Shown here: positions 8,877 to 16,763 of the stretch, piece after piece
How the letters are laid out: each line of letters opens with the position of its first letter
How positions within the stretch are numbered: position 1 is the first letter of the stretch
Assembly (NCBI RefSeq): GCF_014596915.1
Contig: NZ_JACVWU010000037.1
Span: 1-64,000, forward strand
Direction: 5' to 3'
Length of the DNA: 64,000 nt
Origin: Streptomyces sp. TRM68416
GTDB taxonomy: Bacteria; Actinomycetota; Actinomycetes; Streptomycetales; Streptomycetaceae
Translations under genes and position numbers: made by a program
Notes under the pieces: model-generated
Seen by the model: the letters and a program-made list of their open reading frames with translations, nothing else
Told to the model about the DNA's origin: nothing
Database searches by the model: none

Positions 8877-10397
8877 TCAGCCGACCGGGGCCATGCTCTG
8901 ACCCAGGTGCCGGGCCACGGCCTCCTCGATGTCCGACCGGCTCGGGGAGTCCGCCGCCCAGGCCACGTATCCGTCGGGGCGGACCAGGACCGTCGTACGG
9001 GTGTCGTGGCCGCGGCCGGTACGGCGTTCCACCGCGAGCCGGTCCTCCAGGCCGGTCTTGTCCGCGTACTCCTCCGGGGTGATCAGCACGAACCGGCCGC
9101 CGCGCAGGGCCTCGTAGAGGCGGCCGCCCTCCAGGGCCACGTCGGCGACCCGGGAGCCGGTCAGGCGGTGGGCCCCGGCCGGGGCGCCGTACTTGACGCC
9201 GACGCCGGCGATCTGGAGGGCCAGCTTGCGGCGGGCGGAGGTGAGGATGTTGAGGGTGGTGGCCACCACCGCCCGCAGGCCCCGCTCCCAGGGGTGGTTG
9301 GCCATGGCGAGGCGGACGATGGCGCCGCTGCTGCGCATGGCCTCGGTGCCGACGGGGTGACGCTCGGTCTGGTAGGTGTCGAGCAGCGCGTCGTCCGCGC
9401 GACCCTGGAGCACGGCGGCGAGCTTCCAGCCGAGGTTGGCCGCGTCCTGCATGCCGATGTTCATGCCCTGGCCGCCGGCCGGGGTGTGCACGTGCGCGGC
9501 GTCACCGGCGAGGAAGACCCGGCCCACGCGGTAGGCGGGCGCCTGGCGTTCGTCGCTGTGGAAGCGGGACAGCCAGCGGGCGTCGTGCATCCCGAAGTCG
9601 TGGCCCGCGGCGAGCCGGACGGTCTCCCTGACCTCCTCCAGGTGCAGCGGCTCGCTCTCGGGGATGTCCCGGCGGCGGTTCCAGGCGACGACCCGGTAGT
9701 AGCCGTCGCCGAAGTCCGCGAAGAACACGAAGGCATCGCCCCGGGCGTGCACGGAGAGCACGTCCTTGGGCGGCTCGGCCAGCCGGACGTCGGCGAGGAG
9801 CACGGAACGGATGACCGAGCGGCCGGGGAAGGGCAGGCCCACGGCGTTGCGCACGGTGCTGCGCATGCCGTCGGTGCCGACGACGTACTGCGCCCGCAGC
9901 GTCTCGCTCGCGCCGCCGGGGCCGCGCGTCTCGACCGTGACGCCGTCCTCGTCCTGCCCGACCCCGGTCACCTCGGTCTCGTACCGGAACCGGACCCCGG
10001 CCTCGATCGCGCGCCGCTCCAGGATCCGCTCCATCTCGTACTGCGGAAGGATCAGGAGGTGGTTGAAGCGGGAGGGGAGGGTGTCGAACTCGACGGTGAG
10101 CCGGGTGAAGAGGTTCATCCGGTCCAGCCGCCTGCCGAGCGACTCGGCCTCCTCGGCGAGGGCGCGGGCGTCGAGCAGTTCGAGGGTGCGGGCGTGCACG
10201 ACGATCGCGCGGGAGAGGTTGCTGATCCGGTGCGGGCGCTTCTCGACGAGCGTGACGGGGACCCCGGCGGCGGCGAGGTCCCCGGCCAGCAGCAGGCCGG
10301 TGGGGCCGCAGCCGACGACGATCACGGAGCTGGGGGTGTGGTCGGCGCCCGGGTGGGGGGTGCGGTTCGGGTCGATACCGATGCCGGTGCCGTTCAT
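8877..10397 (-). CDS. FAD-dependent aromatic monooxygenase (PHBH/PheA-TfdB type)
   Basis: A 506-residue flavoprotein hydroxylase. It has the Rossmann motif VVGCGPTGLLLAGDLA near residue 27, and the second FAD motif LAGDAAHVHTPAGGQGMN followed by IGMQDAANLGWKLAAVL. The C-terminal thioredoxin-like domain ends in VLVRPDGYVAWAA, as in PgaE/MhpA-type enzymes that hydroxylate aromatic substrates or antibiotics. Start is ATG 10397 with AAGGAGG nearby. It is divergent from a TetR regulator across repeated operator-like sites, so substrate-induced expression is likely. Substrate unknown; rifampicin monooxygenase-like activity is possible but not shown. Confidence 0.92.
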   Translation of the reverse strand: MNGTGIGIDPNRTPHPGADHTPSSVIVVGCGPTGLLLAGDLAAAGVPVTLVEKRPHRISNLSRAIVVHARTLELLDARALAEEAESLGRRLDRMNLFTRLTVEFDTLPSRFNHLLILPQYEMERILERRAIEAGVRFRYETEVTGVGQDEDGVTVETRGPGGASETLRAQYVVGTDGMRSTVRNAVGLPFPGRSVIRSVLLADVRLAEPPKDVLSVHARGDAFVFFADFGDGYYRVVAWNRRRDIPESEPLHLEEVRETVRLAAGHDFGMHDARWLSRFHSDERQAPAYRVGRVFLAGDAAHVHTPAGGQGMNIGMQDAANLGWKLAAVLQGRADDALLDTYQTERHPVGTEAMRSSGAIVRLAMANHPWERGLRAVVATTLNILTSARRKLALQIAGVGVKYGAPAGAHRLTGSRVADVALEGGRLYEALRGGRFVLITPEEYADKTGLEDRLAVERRTGRGHDTRTTVLVRPDGYVAWAADSPSRSDIEEAVARHLGQSMAPVG

Positions 10398-10410
10398 GGT
10401 GGCCTCCTTG

Positions 10411-10525
10411 CCAACGCCTCCGGGTTTACCAACGCATGTTGGCCAACGCTCGTTGACGACGATACGACGCAACGCGTCGAGAGTCAACACTTGTTGGCCC
10501 ACGAGCGTTGGCCTACGCTTGTTGG
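10411..10525. promoter_or_regulatory. Array of five CCAACG(N)TTGG operator-like dyads
   Basis: Related dyads lie at 10429-10442 (CCAACGCATGTTGG), 10443-10455, 10485-10497, 10499-10511 and 10512-10525, with a half site at 10411. The last one ends two bases before the TetR ATG. The array fills the region between the monooxygenase and TetR genes and fits binding of several TetR dimers for dual control. Confidence 0.8.
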
Positions 10526-10526
10526 T

Positions 10527-11126
10527 ATGACTGGAAATGAACGCAGTACCGCGACCGATTCCGGGGGCGGCCCACGTCGCCGCTCGGAGACCACCCGCAC
10601 CGCGATCCTCGCCGCGGCACGCGAACGCTTCGCAGCTGACGGCTATGAGCGGGCCACCATCAGGGCCATCGCCAAGGACGCGAACATCGATCCGTCGATG
10701 GTGATGCGCTACTACGGCAACAAGGAGGGGCTGTTCGCCGCGGCCGTCTCGGTCGACCTGAAACTGCCGGGCCTGAGCCGGCTGCCCCGCGAGGAGATCG
10801 GCGAGGCGCTGGTGCTCCACTTCCTGCACCTGTGGGAGGAGAACGAGGTGCTCACGGCCATGCTGCGGGTCGGCGTGACCAACCGGGCCGGCGCCGAGCG
10901 CATGCAGGAGATCTTCCAGGAGCAACTGCTGCCCGTGGCCCGCGAGGTCTGCCCGGACCAGGAGCAGGCCCCGGTGCGCGCGGCCCTCACCGCCACCCAG
11001 CTGCTCGGCCTCGCGCTCACCCGGTACGTGCTCCGGCTGCCCCCGGCCGTGGCGCTCGGCGACGAGGAGGTGGTGGCGTGGATGGCGCCCACGGTGCAGC
11101 GTTACCTGACGGCACCGGCCGCCTAG
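10527..11126 (+). CDS. TetR family transcriptional regulator
   Basis: A 199-residue regulator with an N-terminal TetR helix-turn-helix: TRTAILAAARERFAADGYER then IRAIAKDANIDPSMVMRYYG, then a C-terminal helical ligand domain. Start ATG 10527 directly follows the last operator-like repeat, so the transcript is either leaderless or starts within the operator, which implies tight autoregulation. It is the probable repressor of the divergent FAD monooxygenase. Confidence 0.93.
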   Translation: MTGNERSTATDSGGGPRRRSETTRTAILAAARERFAADGYERATIRAIAKDANIDPSMVMRYYGNKEGLFAAAVSVDLKLPGLSRLPREEIGEALVLHFLHLWEENEVLTAMLRVGVTNRAGAERMQEIFQEQLLPVAREVCPDQEQAPVRAALTATQLLGLALTRYVLRLPPAVALGDEEVVAWMAPTVQRYLTAPAA

Positions 11127-11153
11127 GAGACACGCCGGCCGGGGGACATGCCA

Positions 11154-11213
11154 AGGGCGCCGTCCCCGGCGCCGTACGGCGGTGTGCGCGTACGGCGGCG
11201 GGGGCGGCGCCCT
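11154..11213. terminator. Long hairpin between TetR gene and convergent membrane-protein gene
   Basis: Arms of 24 bases (11154-11177 and 11190-11213) pair with two mismatches around a 12-base loop. The hairpin is located between convergent stop codons. Confidence 0.8.
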
Positions 11214-11232
11214 CGGAACGTGCGGGGTGGGG

Positions 11233-11508
11233 TCAGGCCTTGGCCGCGGCCTTCGGCTTGGACTTGGTCGCGACCACGCGGTGGGCCGGGTTCGACCGGT
11301 CCAGGACCATCACGAGGCCCACGATGACCGCGAACAGGACCAGCGGGGCCACGACGAACAGCCCCAGCGTCTCGGCGACGCTCAGGCCGGAGCCCGGTTG
11401 GTCACCGTCGTCGCGGGTCAGCGCGAGCGCGGGGGACGACATGAGCAGCATCATCAGCGTCGTACCGGCGGCCAGGGCGCCGACGCGCAGGGCGTTCTTC
11501 TTGTCCAC
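11233..11508 (-). CDS. Small membrane protein of unknown function
   Basis: A 91-residue protein with a signal-like hydrophobic segment at about 9-30 (VGALAAGTTLMMLLMSSPAL), a short acidic external loop (DDGDQPGSG), a second helix at about 46-68 and a Lys/Ala-rich cytoplasmic tail. The GTG start at 11508 (VDKKNAL) is preferred because upstream codons are in intergenic repeat sequence. It is on the same strand as malQ but separated by a dispersed repeat, so it is probably not cotranscribed. Function not recognised. Confidence 0.75.
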   Translation of the reverse strand: MDKKNALRVGALAAGTTLMMLLMSSPALALTRDDGDQPGSGLSVAETLGLFVVAPLVLFAVIVGLVMVLDRSNPAHRVVATKSKPKAAAKA

Positions 11509-11844
11509 GCCGCCCAAAGTACCGAACCCTGCCGGGGGCCGCGCGCCCGGGGGGTACATACGGCTCCCCCGGCCTGCCGGTGACCACCCGGCGGGGGGCC
11601 GGACGTTGCGGTGACCCGCGGGCCGGCGGGGGCTGATCGCGCAGTTCCCCGCGCCCCTTTGGTACGCGACACCCACGCCCCTCTTCAGCGCCGGTCGCCC
11701 TACCCAGCCCGTCCGGCGCTTGAGGACGAGGCCGTTCAGGCCGAACGGGGGTCCAGGGGGCGGAGCCCCCTGGCGGGGTCGAAGGGGCAGCGCCCCTGGG
11801 GATGGGACGGGTAGGGGCGGCGGGGGCGAGATCAACAGGCGGGA
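11509..11844. repeat. Intergenic dispersed repeat region downstream of malQ
   Basis: The 336-base gap holds GC-rich dispersed repeat units. One (CGCGCAGTTCCCCGCGCCCCT-like, near 11637) recurs near 18065. Another, at 11748-11829, is almost identical to 23711-23795. No gene is supported here. These look like common Streptomyces intergenic repeats that can fold into hairpins at gene ends. Confidence 0.75.
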
Positions 11845-13947
11845 TCACCCCGCCCGCACCACCTCCACCAACGCACGCAACCGCGGCGACGACGCCAGCT
11901 CCTCCAGCGTCACCGCCCGCCCGTCCGCGTCAGCAACAGGAAGCCGCCAGTTCGGATACTGGTCCCACGTACCGGGAAGATTCTGCGGCCGCCGATCCCC
12001 CACCGCATCGGGCAGCCAGATCCCGACCATCCGCGCCGGCGTGCGCAGCAGAAAGCGATGGACGGCCTGAATCTCCACCTCCTCCTGCGACGTACCGTGC
12101 CCACCCCCCGTCCCCTCCATCAGCCCCAGCCGGGCCAGCACGGCCAGCCACTCCCCCGTGTCCGCCGCCGCCTCCGCCCGCTCCTCCTCCAGCGACCGGG
12201 TCAGCAGCCCCAGGCTGTACCGCAGTTCGACATGCTCCCCGGTGAGCCGCGCGGCCGTGGACGGCAGATCGTGCGTCGTCGCCGTCGCCAGACAGTCCGC
12301 CCGCCACCGCTCGGGCGGCAACGGCTGCCCGTCCCCCTCCCAGTCCCGTTCGAACCACAGCACGGACGTCCCCAGCACCCCCCGCGCGCGCAGCGCCTCG
12401 CGCACCCCGGGCTCTACGGTCCCCAGGTCCTCCCCGATCACCAGCGCCCCGGCCCGCGAGGCCTCCAGCACGAGGATGGCGAGCATGGCCTCGGCGTCGT
12501 AGCGGACGTAGGCGCCCTCGGTGGGCGGATGCCCCTCGGGGACCCACCACAGCCGGAACAGGCCCATGACATGGTCGATGCGCAGCGCACCGGCGTACCG
12601 GAACAGCGCCTTCAGCAGCCGCCGGTACGGGGTGTACCCGGACTCCGCGAGGCGGTCCGGGCGCCAGGGCGGCAGCCCCCAGTCCTGGCCGCGCGCGTTG
12701 AAGGCGTCCGGCGGTGCCCCCACCGACATCCCGTCCGCGAAGTGGTCCTGCTGCGCCCAGGCGTCGGCACCCTGCGGATGCACCCCGACCGCGAGATCGT
12801 GGACGATCCCGACCGGCATACCGGCCTCGCGCGCGGTGCGCTGGGCCGCGGTGAGCTGGGCGTCGGTCAGCCAGGCGAGCAACGAGTAGAAGTCGACGCG
12901 GTCCATCAGTTCCCCCCGCGCGCGAGCCGTTTCCGCCGAACGGGGATCGCGCAGCCCCTCCGGCCAGCTCCGCCAGTCGGGGCCGTGCACCTCGGCCAGC
13001 GCGTACCAGGTGGCGTGGTCCTCCAGCGCCTGCCCCTCCTCGGCGAGGAAGTCGGCGTACGCGGCCCGGCGCCCCGGCCCGAGGGGCACGTCACGGACCA
13101 GTTCCAGCGCCGCGCGCTTGAGCTCCCACACGGCGTCCCGGTCGATCAACGCGCCCTTGTCCAGGACGGACTCGCGCAGTCGGTCGGCGCGCTCCAGCAG
13201 CGCCCGCACCCGCTCGCGGTCCTCGACGCGGGCGTACTCCGGGACGTCCTCGACCCGCAGGTGCACCGGGTCGGGGAAGCGGCGCGAGGAGGGACGGTAG
13301 GGGGAGGGGTCGGTGGGCGCGCCGGGCACGGCCGCGTGCAACGGGTTGACCTGCACGAACCCGGCGCCGAGCGTCCGCCCGGCCCAGCCGGCGAGTTCGG
13401 CGAGGTCACCGAGGTCGCCCATGCCCCAGGAGCGGCGGGAGAGCAGCGAGTAGAGCTGGACGAGGAATCCGTAGGAGCGTCCGGCGGGGGCGGGCAGCCG
13501 CGCCGGGGCGACAACGAGGTGCGCGGTCGCGGTACGTCCGTCGGGTGCGGTGGCCGTCAACCGGTGGACCCCGGCGGGGAGTCGCTCGGCCGAGGCGCGG
13601 GTCTCGCCCTGCTCGGTCTCGATGCGCAGCCGGGTGCCGGACGGCAGTCCGGTGAGGGCGGCGGGCAGGACCGGGTCGGATCCGCTCCAGACCACGACCG
13701 TCGGCGGCAGCAGCCGCTCGCTCAGTTCGCGCTCGCGGGCGGCGAGCGCGCGGCGGACGGCGGCGGGGCTGCTCGCCTCGACGTCGAGGGCGGCCAGGAC
13801 CAGGGCGAGCGCGGACGCCGAGGCCGGGACCGTGCGGTCCGGGGAGGGCTGGTAGGAGGTGGCGACGCCGTGCAGCTCGGCCAGTCGCGACAGATCCTCG
13901 GACGGGACGTCCCCGGTCGGGTTCTCGGCCGACCCCTGCGCTGCCAT
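11845..13947 (-). CDS. malQ: 4-alpha-glucanotransferase (amylomaltase, GH77)
   Basis: A 700-residue GH77 enzyme that transfers alpha-1,4-glucan segments between maltodextrins in the cytoplasm. The catalytic residues are visible: nucleophile Asp458 in RIDHVMGLFR, acid/base Glu506 in GEDLGTVEPG and stabiliser Asp560 in TTHDLPSTA. An N-terminal beta-sandwich domain of about 150 residues precedes the barrel, as in actinobacterial MalQ. Start ATG 13947 directly abuts the stop of a 77-residue ORF upstream, which implies translational coupling. Confidence 0.96.
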   Translation of the reverse strand: MAAQGSAENPTGDVPSEDLSRLAELHGVATSYQPSPDRTVPASASALALVLAALDVEASSPAAVRRALAARERELSERLLPPTVVVWSGSDPVLPAALTGLPSGTRLRIETEQGETRASAERLPAGVHRLTATAPDGRTATAHLVVAPARLPAPAGRSYGFLVQLYSLLSRRSWGMGDLGDLAELAGWAGRTLGAGFVQVNPLHAAVPGAPTDPSPYRPSSRRFPDPVHLRVEDVPEYARVEDRERVRALLERADRLRESVLDKGALIDRDAVWELKRAALELVRDVPLGPGRRAAYADFLAEEGQALEDHATWYALAEVHGPDWRSWPEGLRDPRSAETARARGELMDRVDFYSLLAWLTDAQLTAAQRTAREAGMPVGIVHDLAVGVHPQGADAWAQQDHFADGMSVGAPPDAFNARGQDWGLPPWRPDRLAESGYTPYRRLLKALFRYAGALRIDHVMGLFRLWWVPEGHPPTEGAYVRYDAEAMLAILVLEASRAGALVIGEDLGTVEPGVREALRARGVLGTSVLWFERDWEGDGQPLPPERWRADCLATATTHDLPSTAARLTGEHVELRYSLGLLTRSLEEERAEAAADTGEWLAVLARLGLMEGTGGGHGTSQEEVEIQAVHRFLLRTPARMVGIWLPDAVGDRRPQNLPGTWDQYPNWRLPVADADGRAVTLEELASSPRLRALVEVVRAG

Positions 13948-14181
13948 CTACGGCCTCGCGGAGTCCGGGCCGACGGGGAAGGCCTCGCTGGTCAGCGGCG
14001 GGGCGTCGGCGAGCGGCGGCTCGCTGGTCAGGGGCTCCGCGTCGGGCAGTGGCGGTTCACTGGTCAGGGGGGTCTCGGCGCAGGCGCTCTCCGCACTGAA
14101 GACGCACAGGTGCGGTTCGGGCTCGGTGAGCGCCTCGGGTTTGGACAGGGCGGAGAGCAGAAGGTGTGCCGATGCGGCCAC
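13948..14181 (-). CDS. Small repeat-containing protein directly upstream of malQ
   Basis: A 77-residue ORF with a GTG start at 14181 and an AAGGAGG site about six bases before it. Its TAG stop directly precedes the malQ ATG. The sequence starts with a hydrophobic helix (AASAHLLLSAL), has two Cys (LCVFSAESACAET) and then three imperfect PLTSEPPLxDA repeats. No known family is recognised. The strong ribosome-binding site and zero-gap junction with malQ support translation. It could be a leader ORF for malQ or a small secreted or modified peptide; neither is shown. Confidence 0.55.
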   Translation of the reverse strand: MAASAHLLLSALSKPEALTEPEPHLCVFSAESACAETPLTSEPPLPDAEPLTSEPPLADAPPLTSEAFPVGPDSARP

Positions 14182-14304
14182 GGGGGCCTCCTTGTCGAGT
14201 ACGGCGACCTACGGCCTGTCCTGCGGATCGCGCCGGCCAGGCCTTGGCGGGTTACCGCAGCCCTACCCAGCGGGCGCGACGGCAGACGTCCAAGGAGGAA
14301 CAAC

Positions 14305-14739
14305 GTGCCTGTCGTCACATTCCGCTCCGCCGCGTCACCCCCAGACTGGGACAAACCGACGACAACGGCCACTTCCGCGCCCCACCTGTTCATGATCCGC
14401 GACGCCCTCGACTGCACCGGCCTCACCGCCACCGCGGCCGCCCTCCCGGGCGTGGCGGGCCTACGCGCCAGCAGGTGTGTTCGCATGGGGAAGCACCCTG
14501 TACGTCCTGTGAGGTTCCAGGCCGACTCCCCGAGGGGCGCGGGGCTGTATCGATGTGCGGCTCCGCCGCGTGGGCGCGACAAGCCCCCACCGGGCCGCAA
14601 CCGGGACACGACCTGCCCCCCGTACACAAAAGCCCGGATCGTCAGGCAGAAATGCCATCGATCCGAGCCAAGGCGTCATCCGCGCCATACGGCTGCAAAT
14701 AAGGCAACCACCGCGGATCCCGATGCCCGGTGCCAATGA
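14305..14739 (+). CDS. Possible small ORF with a very strong ribosome-binding site
   Basis: A GTG at 14305 follows AAGGAGGAACAAC. The frame runs 144 codons and starts PVVTFRSAASPPDWDKP, with LFMIRDALDCTGLTATAAAL further on. The second half passes through a dispersed intergenic repeat and overlaps the 3' end of the HNH gene on the other strand, so the C-terminus is not credible and the gene may be decayed. No family recognised. Confidence 0.3.
   Translation: MPVVTFRSAASPPDWDKPTTTATSAPHLFMIRDALDCTGLTATAAALPGVAGLRASRCVRMGKHPVRPVRFQADSPRGAGLYRCAAPPRGRDKPPPGRNRDTTCPPYTKARIVRQKCHRSEPRRHPRHTAANKATTADPDARCQ
14538..14605 (+). repeat. Dispersed intergenic repeat (GGGGCGCGGGGCTG type)
   Basis: The block GGGGCGCGGGGCTG, then CGGCTCCGCCGCG and GCGCGAC, is repeated in inverted orientation at about 42155-42220. 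It is a typical short Streptomyces intergenic repeat. Confidence 0.7.
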
Positions 14740-15178
14740 TGCGCCAGGCAAGACCGGACGGCGGAGCCGGTTTGTGCCGCAGCCGCCAGCCGATCTCGAA
14801 CAGGTGACGGTCGGCCTTCACGTGGTTGCAGCGGCGGCAGGACGCCACCACGTTGTCCCAGACGTGCTTGCCCCCGCGGCTGCGCGGGATGACGTGGTCG
14901 ACGCTGGTTGCGACGCCACCGCAGTACATGCACCGGCCCCCGTCCCGCGCGAAGAGCGCACGACGGGTAAGAGGAACGGGCCCCCGATAGGGAACCCGGA
15001 CGAATCGCTTGAGCCGGACCACGCTGGGTGCGGGGACTGTGACGGTCGCGCTGTGCATGAAGGCGCCGGACTCCTCAAGGCATACGGCCTTGTTTTCGAG
15101 GACGAGGACGAGCGCGCGGCGAAGCGGTACGACGCCGAGTGGCTCGTACGACGCGTTGAGGACCAGGACATGCGGCAC
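14642..15178 (-). CDS. HNH endonuclease family protein
   Basis: A 178-residue protein with an N-terminal domain that begins with VLVLNASYEPLGVVPLRRA, then the HNH nuclease core: zinc-binding CMYC at 83-86, catalytic DHVIPRSRGG with His95, and CRRC at 114-117 followed by NHVKADR. It cleaves DNA through a beta-beta-alpha metal fold. The substrate of this widely conserved actinobacterial type is not established. GTG start at 15178 with AAGGAGG upstream. Divergent from the MscS gene. Confidence 0.92.
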   Translation of the reverse strand: MPHVLVLNASYEPLGVVPLRRALVLVLENKAVCLEESGAFMHSATVTVPAPSVVRLKRFVRVPYRGPVPLTRRALFARDGGRCMYCGGVATSVDHVIPRSRGGKHVWDNVVASCRRCNHVKADRHLFEIGWRLRHKPAPPSGLAWRIIGTGHRDPRWLPYLQPYGADDALARIDGISA

Positions 15179-15477
15179 GGATGCCTCCTTGGGCGTCGGC
15201 GGCGCGTGGCTCGCGCCGGGACGATCTGTAGTCAGTCTCTCCTCATGCCTGGTGGAAGCGCCACCATGTCCAGGTAACGGGCTGGGAGTGTTTTCGACCA
15301 CACCCTTCTTCATCCCCAGGTGGGCACGGTCTCTCCCTCGAACATCGCAACGATCCACACACGATGCACCGTTAGTGTGGGGGTCTGCCGTCCGGTGACC
15401 TTTTCGTGACCTTGAAGGGTCGCGCCACCTCTGACCGCCGTACCGGGAGGCAGACGCTGCACCTGGAGGTACCTGCC
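15179..15477. other. Divergent control region of HNH and MscS genes
   Basis: A 299-base region without a gene. It contains a small inverted repeat, TGGTGG and CCACCA, at 15250-15266. No promoter could be assigned with confidence. Confidence 0.4.
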
Positions 15478-16569
15478 GTGTCCTTGCCCGCCGTCCTACT
15501 GGCCGAGAGTCCCTCGCCCTCACCCTCGGAGTCCCAGACTCCGGTCGTCCCCTCGCTCCAGGACGCCCACGAGAGCGCGACGAACGCCGCCAGCTGGGTC
15601 GAGGAGAACTGGTCCACCTGGCTCGCCATCGGTCTGCGGGTCCTGCTGATCGTGGTGATAGCGGCGGTGCTGCGGGTGATGGTCCGGCGGGCGATCACCA
15701 AGCTCATAGACCGGATGAACCGCACCGCGCAGGCGGTGGACGGCACGGCCCTCGGCGGTCTGCTGGTCAATGTGGAGCGGCGTCGTCAGCGCTCGCAGGC
15801 GATCGGTTCGGTGCTGCGCTCGGTGGCGAGCTTCCTGATCATGGGCACGGCCGCCCTGATGGTCCTGTCCACCTTCGAGATCAACCTGGCACCGCTGCTG
15901 GCGTCCGCCGGTGTCGCGGGCGTGGCGATCGGTTTCGGCGCCCGCAACCTGGTCACGGACTTCCTCTCCGGCGTCTTCATGATCCTGGAGGACCAGTACG
16001 GCGTCGGCGACTCGGTCGACGCGGGCGTGGCCTCCGGCGAGGTGATCGAGGTGGGGCTGCGCGTGACCAAGCTGCGCGGCGACAACGGCGAGATCTGGTA
16101 CGTCCGCAACGGCGAGGTCAAGCGCATCGGCAACCTCTCCCAGGGCTGGTCGACGGCCGGCGTCGACGTGACCCTCCTGCCGTCCGAGGACCTGGACAAG
16201 GTCAAGCGCGTCATCGGCGAGGTCTCCGAGCGGATGAGCAAGGAGGAGCCCTGGAACGAGCTCCTGTGGGGCCCGATCGAGGTGCTGGGCCTGGACAGCG
16301 TGCTGCTGGACTCGATGGTCGTGCGGGTGTCGGCGAAGACGATGCCCGGCAAGTCCGTGACCGTGGAGCGCGAGCTGCGCTGGCGCATCAAGCGGGCCTT
16401 CGACGCGGCGGAGATCCCCATCATCGGCGGCTCGACGGCACCCGTGGAGACGGCGCCCGCGGCCGATCCGACGGCGGGCATGGCCGCCCCCTCGGCCTAC
16501 GCCAGCCCCTCCTCGCCGCAGACCCTGGCGGCGACGCCGCTGACCCCGCCGCCCAGCATCTCCAAGTGA
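15478..16569 (+). CDS. MscS family mechanosensitive ion channel
   Basis: A 363-residue membrane channel that opens under hypo-osmotic shock. There is a Ser/Pro-rich N-terminus, helices at about 40-65, 105-125 and 128-150, then the MscS signature: ASAGVAGVAIGFGARNLVTD for the pore-lining helix and DQYGVGDSVDAG for the beta domain. A long Pro/Ala/Ser tail follows. The GTG at 15478 has a GGAGGT site; a start 24 codons upstream is possible but has no clear site. It ends at a strong terminator before csnR. Confidence 0.9.
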   Translation: MSLPAVLLAESPSPSPSESQTPVVPSLQDAHESATNAASWVEENWSTWLAIGLRVLLIVVIAAVLRVMVRRAITKLIDRMNRTAQAVDGTALGGLLVNVERRRQRSQAIGSVLRSVASFLIMGTAALMVLSTFEINLAPLLASAGVAGVAIGFGARNLVTDFLSGVFMILEDQYGVGDSVDAGVASGEVIEVGLRVTKLRGDNGEIWYVRNGEVKRIGNLSQGWSTAGVDVTLLPSEDLDKVKRVIGEVSERMSKEEPWNELLWGPIEVLGLDSVLLDSMVVRVSAKTMPGKSVTVERELRWRIKRAFDAAEIPIIGGSTAPVETAPAADPTAGMAAPSAYASPSSPQTLAATPLTPPPSISK

Positions 16570-16603
16570 CCTCGCGGGCCCGCCCGGCCCGCTCGTGAGA
16601 CGC

Positions 16604-16635
16604 CCCGCCCCGTCGTGCGTACTCGACGGGGCGGG
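16604..16635 (+). terminator. Terminator after the MscS gene
   Basis: A perfect 12-base stem (CCCGCCCCGTCG, 16604-16615, with 16624-16635) with an 8-base loop is followed by TTT. It insulates csnR from the channel gene. Confidence 0.85.
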
Positions 16636-16654
16636 TTTGCTCTGCAGGAGGGGG

Positions 16655-16683
16655 TTGACGCTCCCTCCCCGGCGGCCTACCTT
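16655..16683 (+). promoter_or_regulatory. Probable promoter of the csn operon
   Basis: TTGACG at 16655-16660 and TACCTT at 16678-16683 are spaced by 17 bases, a fit to the main Streptomyces sigma factor HrdB. The predicted start falls next to the CsnR operator. Confidence 0.65.
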
Positions 16684-16696
16684 CCTCCACAACCGA

Positions 16697-16711
16697 TAGG
16701 AAACTTTCCTA
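16697..16711. promoter_or_regulatory. CsnR operator
   Basis: TAGGAAACTTTCCTA is a perfect 7-1-7 palindrome, matching the AGGAAA(G/C)TTTCCT site known for the ROK repressor CsnR of Streptomyces lividans. It sits just after the predicted -10 box, where a bound repressor would block transcription. Confidence 0.85.
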
Positions 16712-16763
16712 ACAGTGCATGCCTCCGCATGAGAGGCTGTCGCCGGAGCATCAGGAGAGGCAG

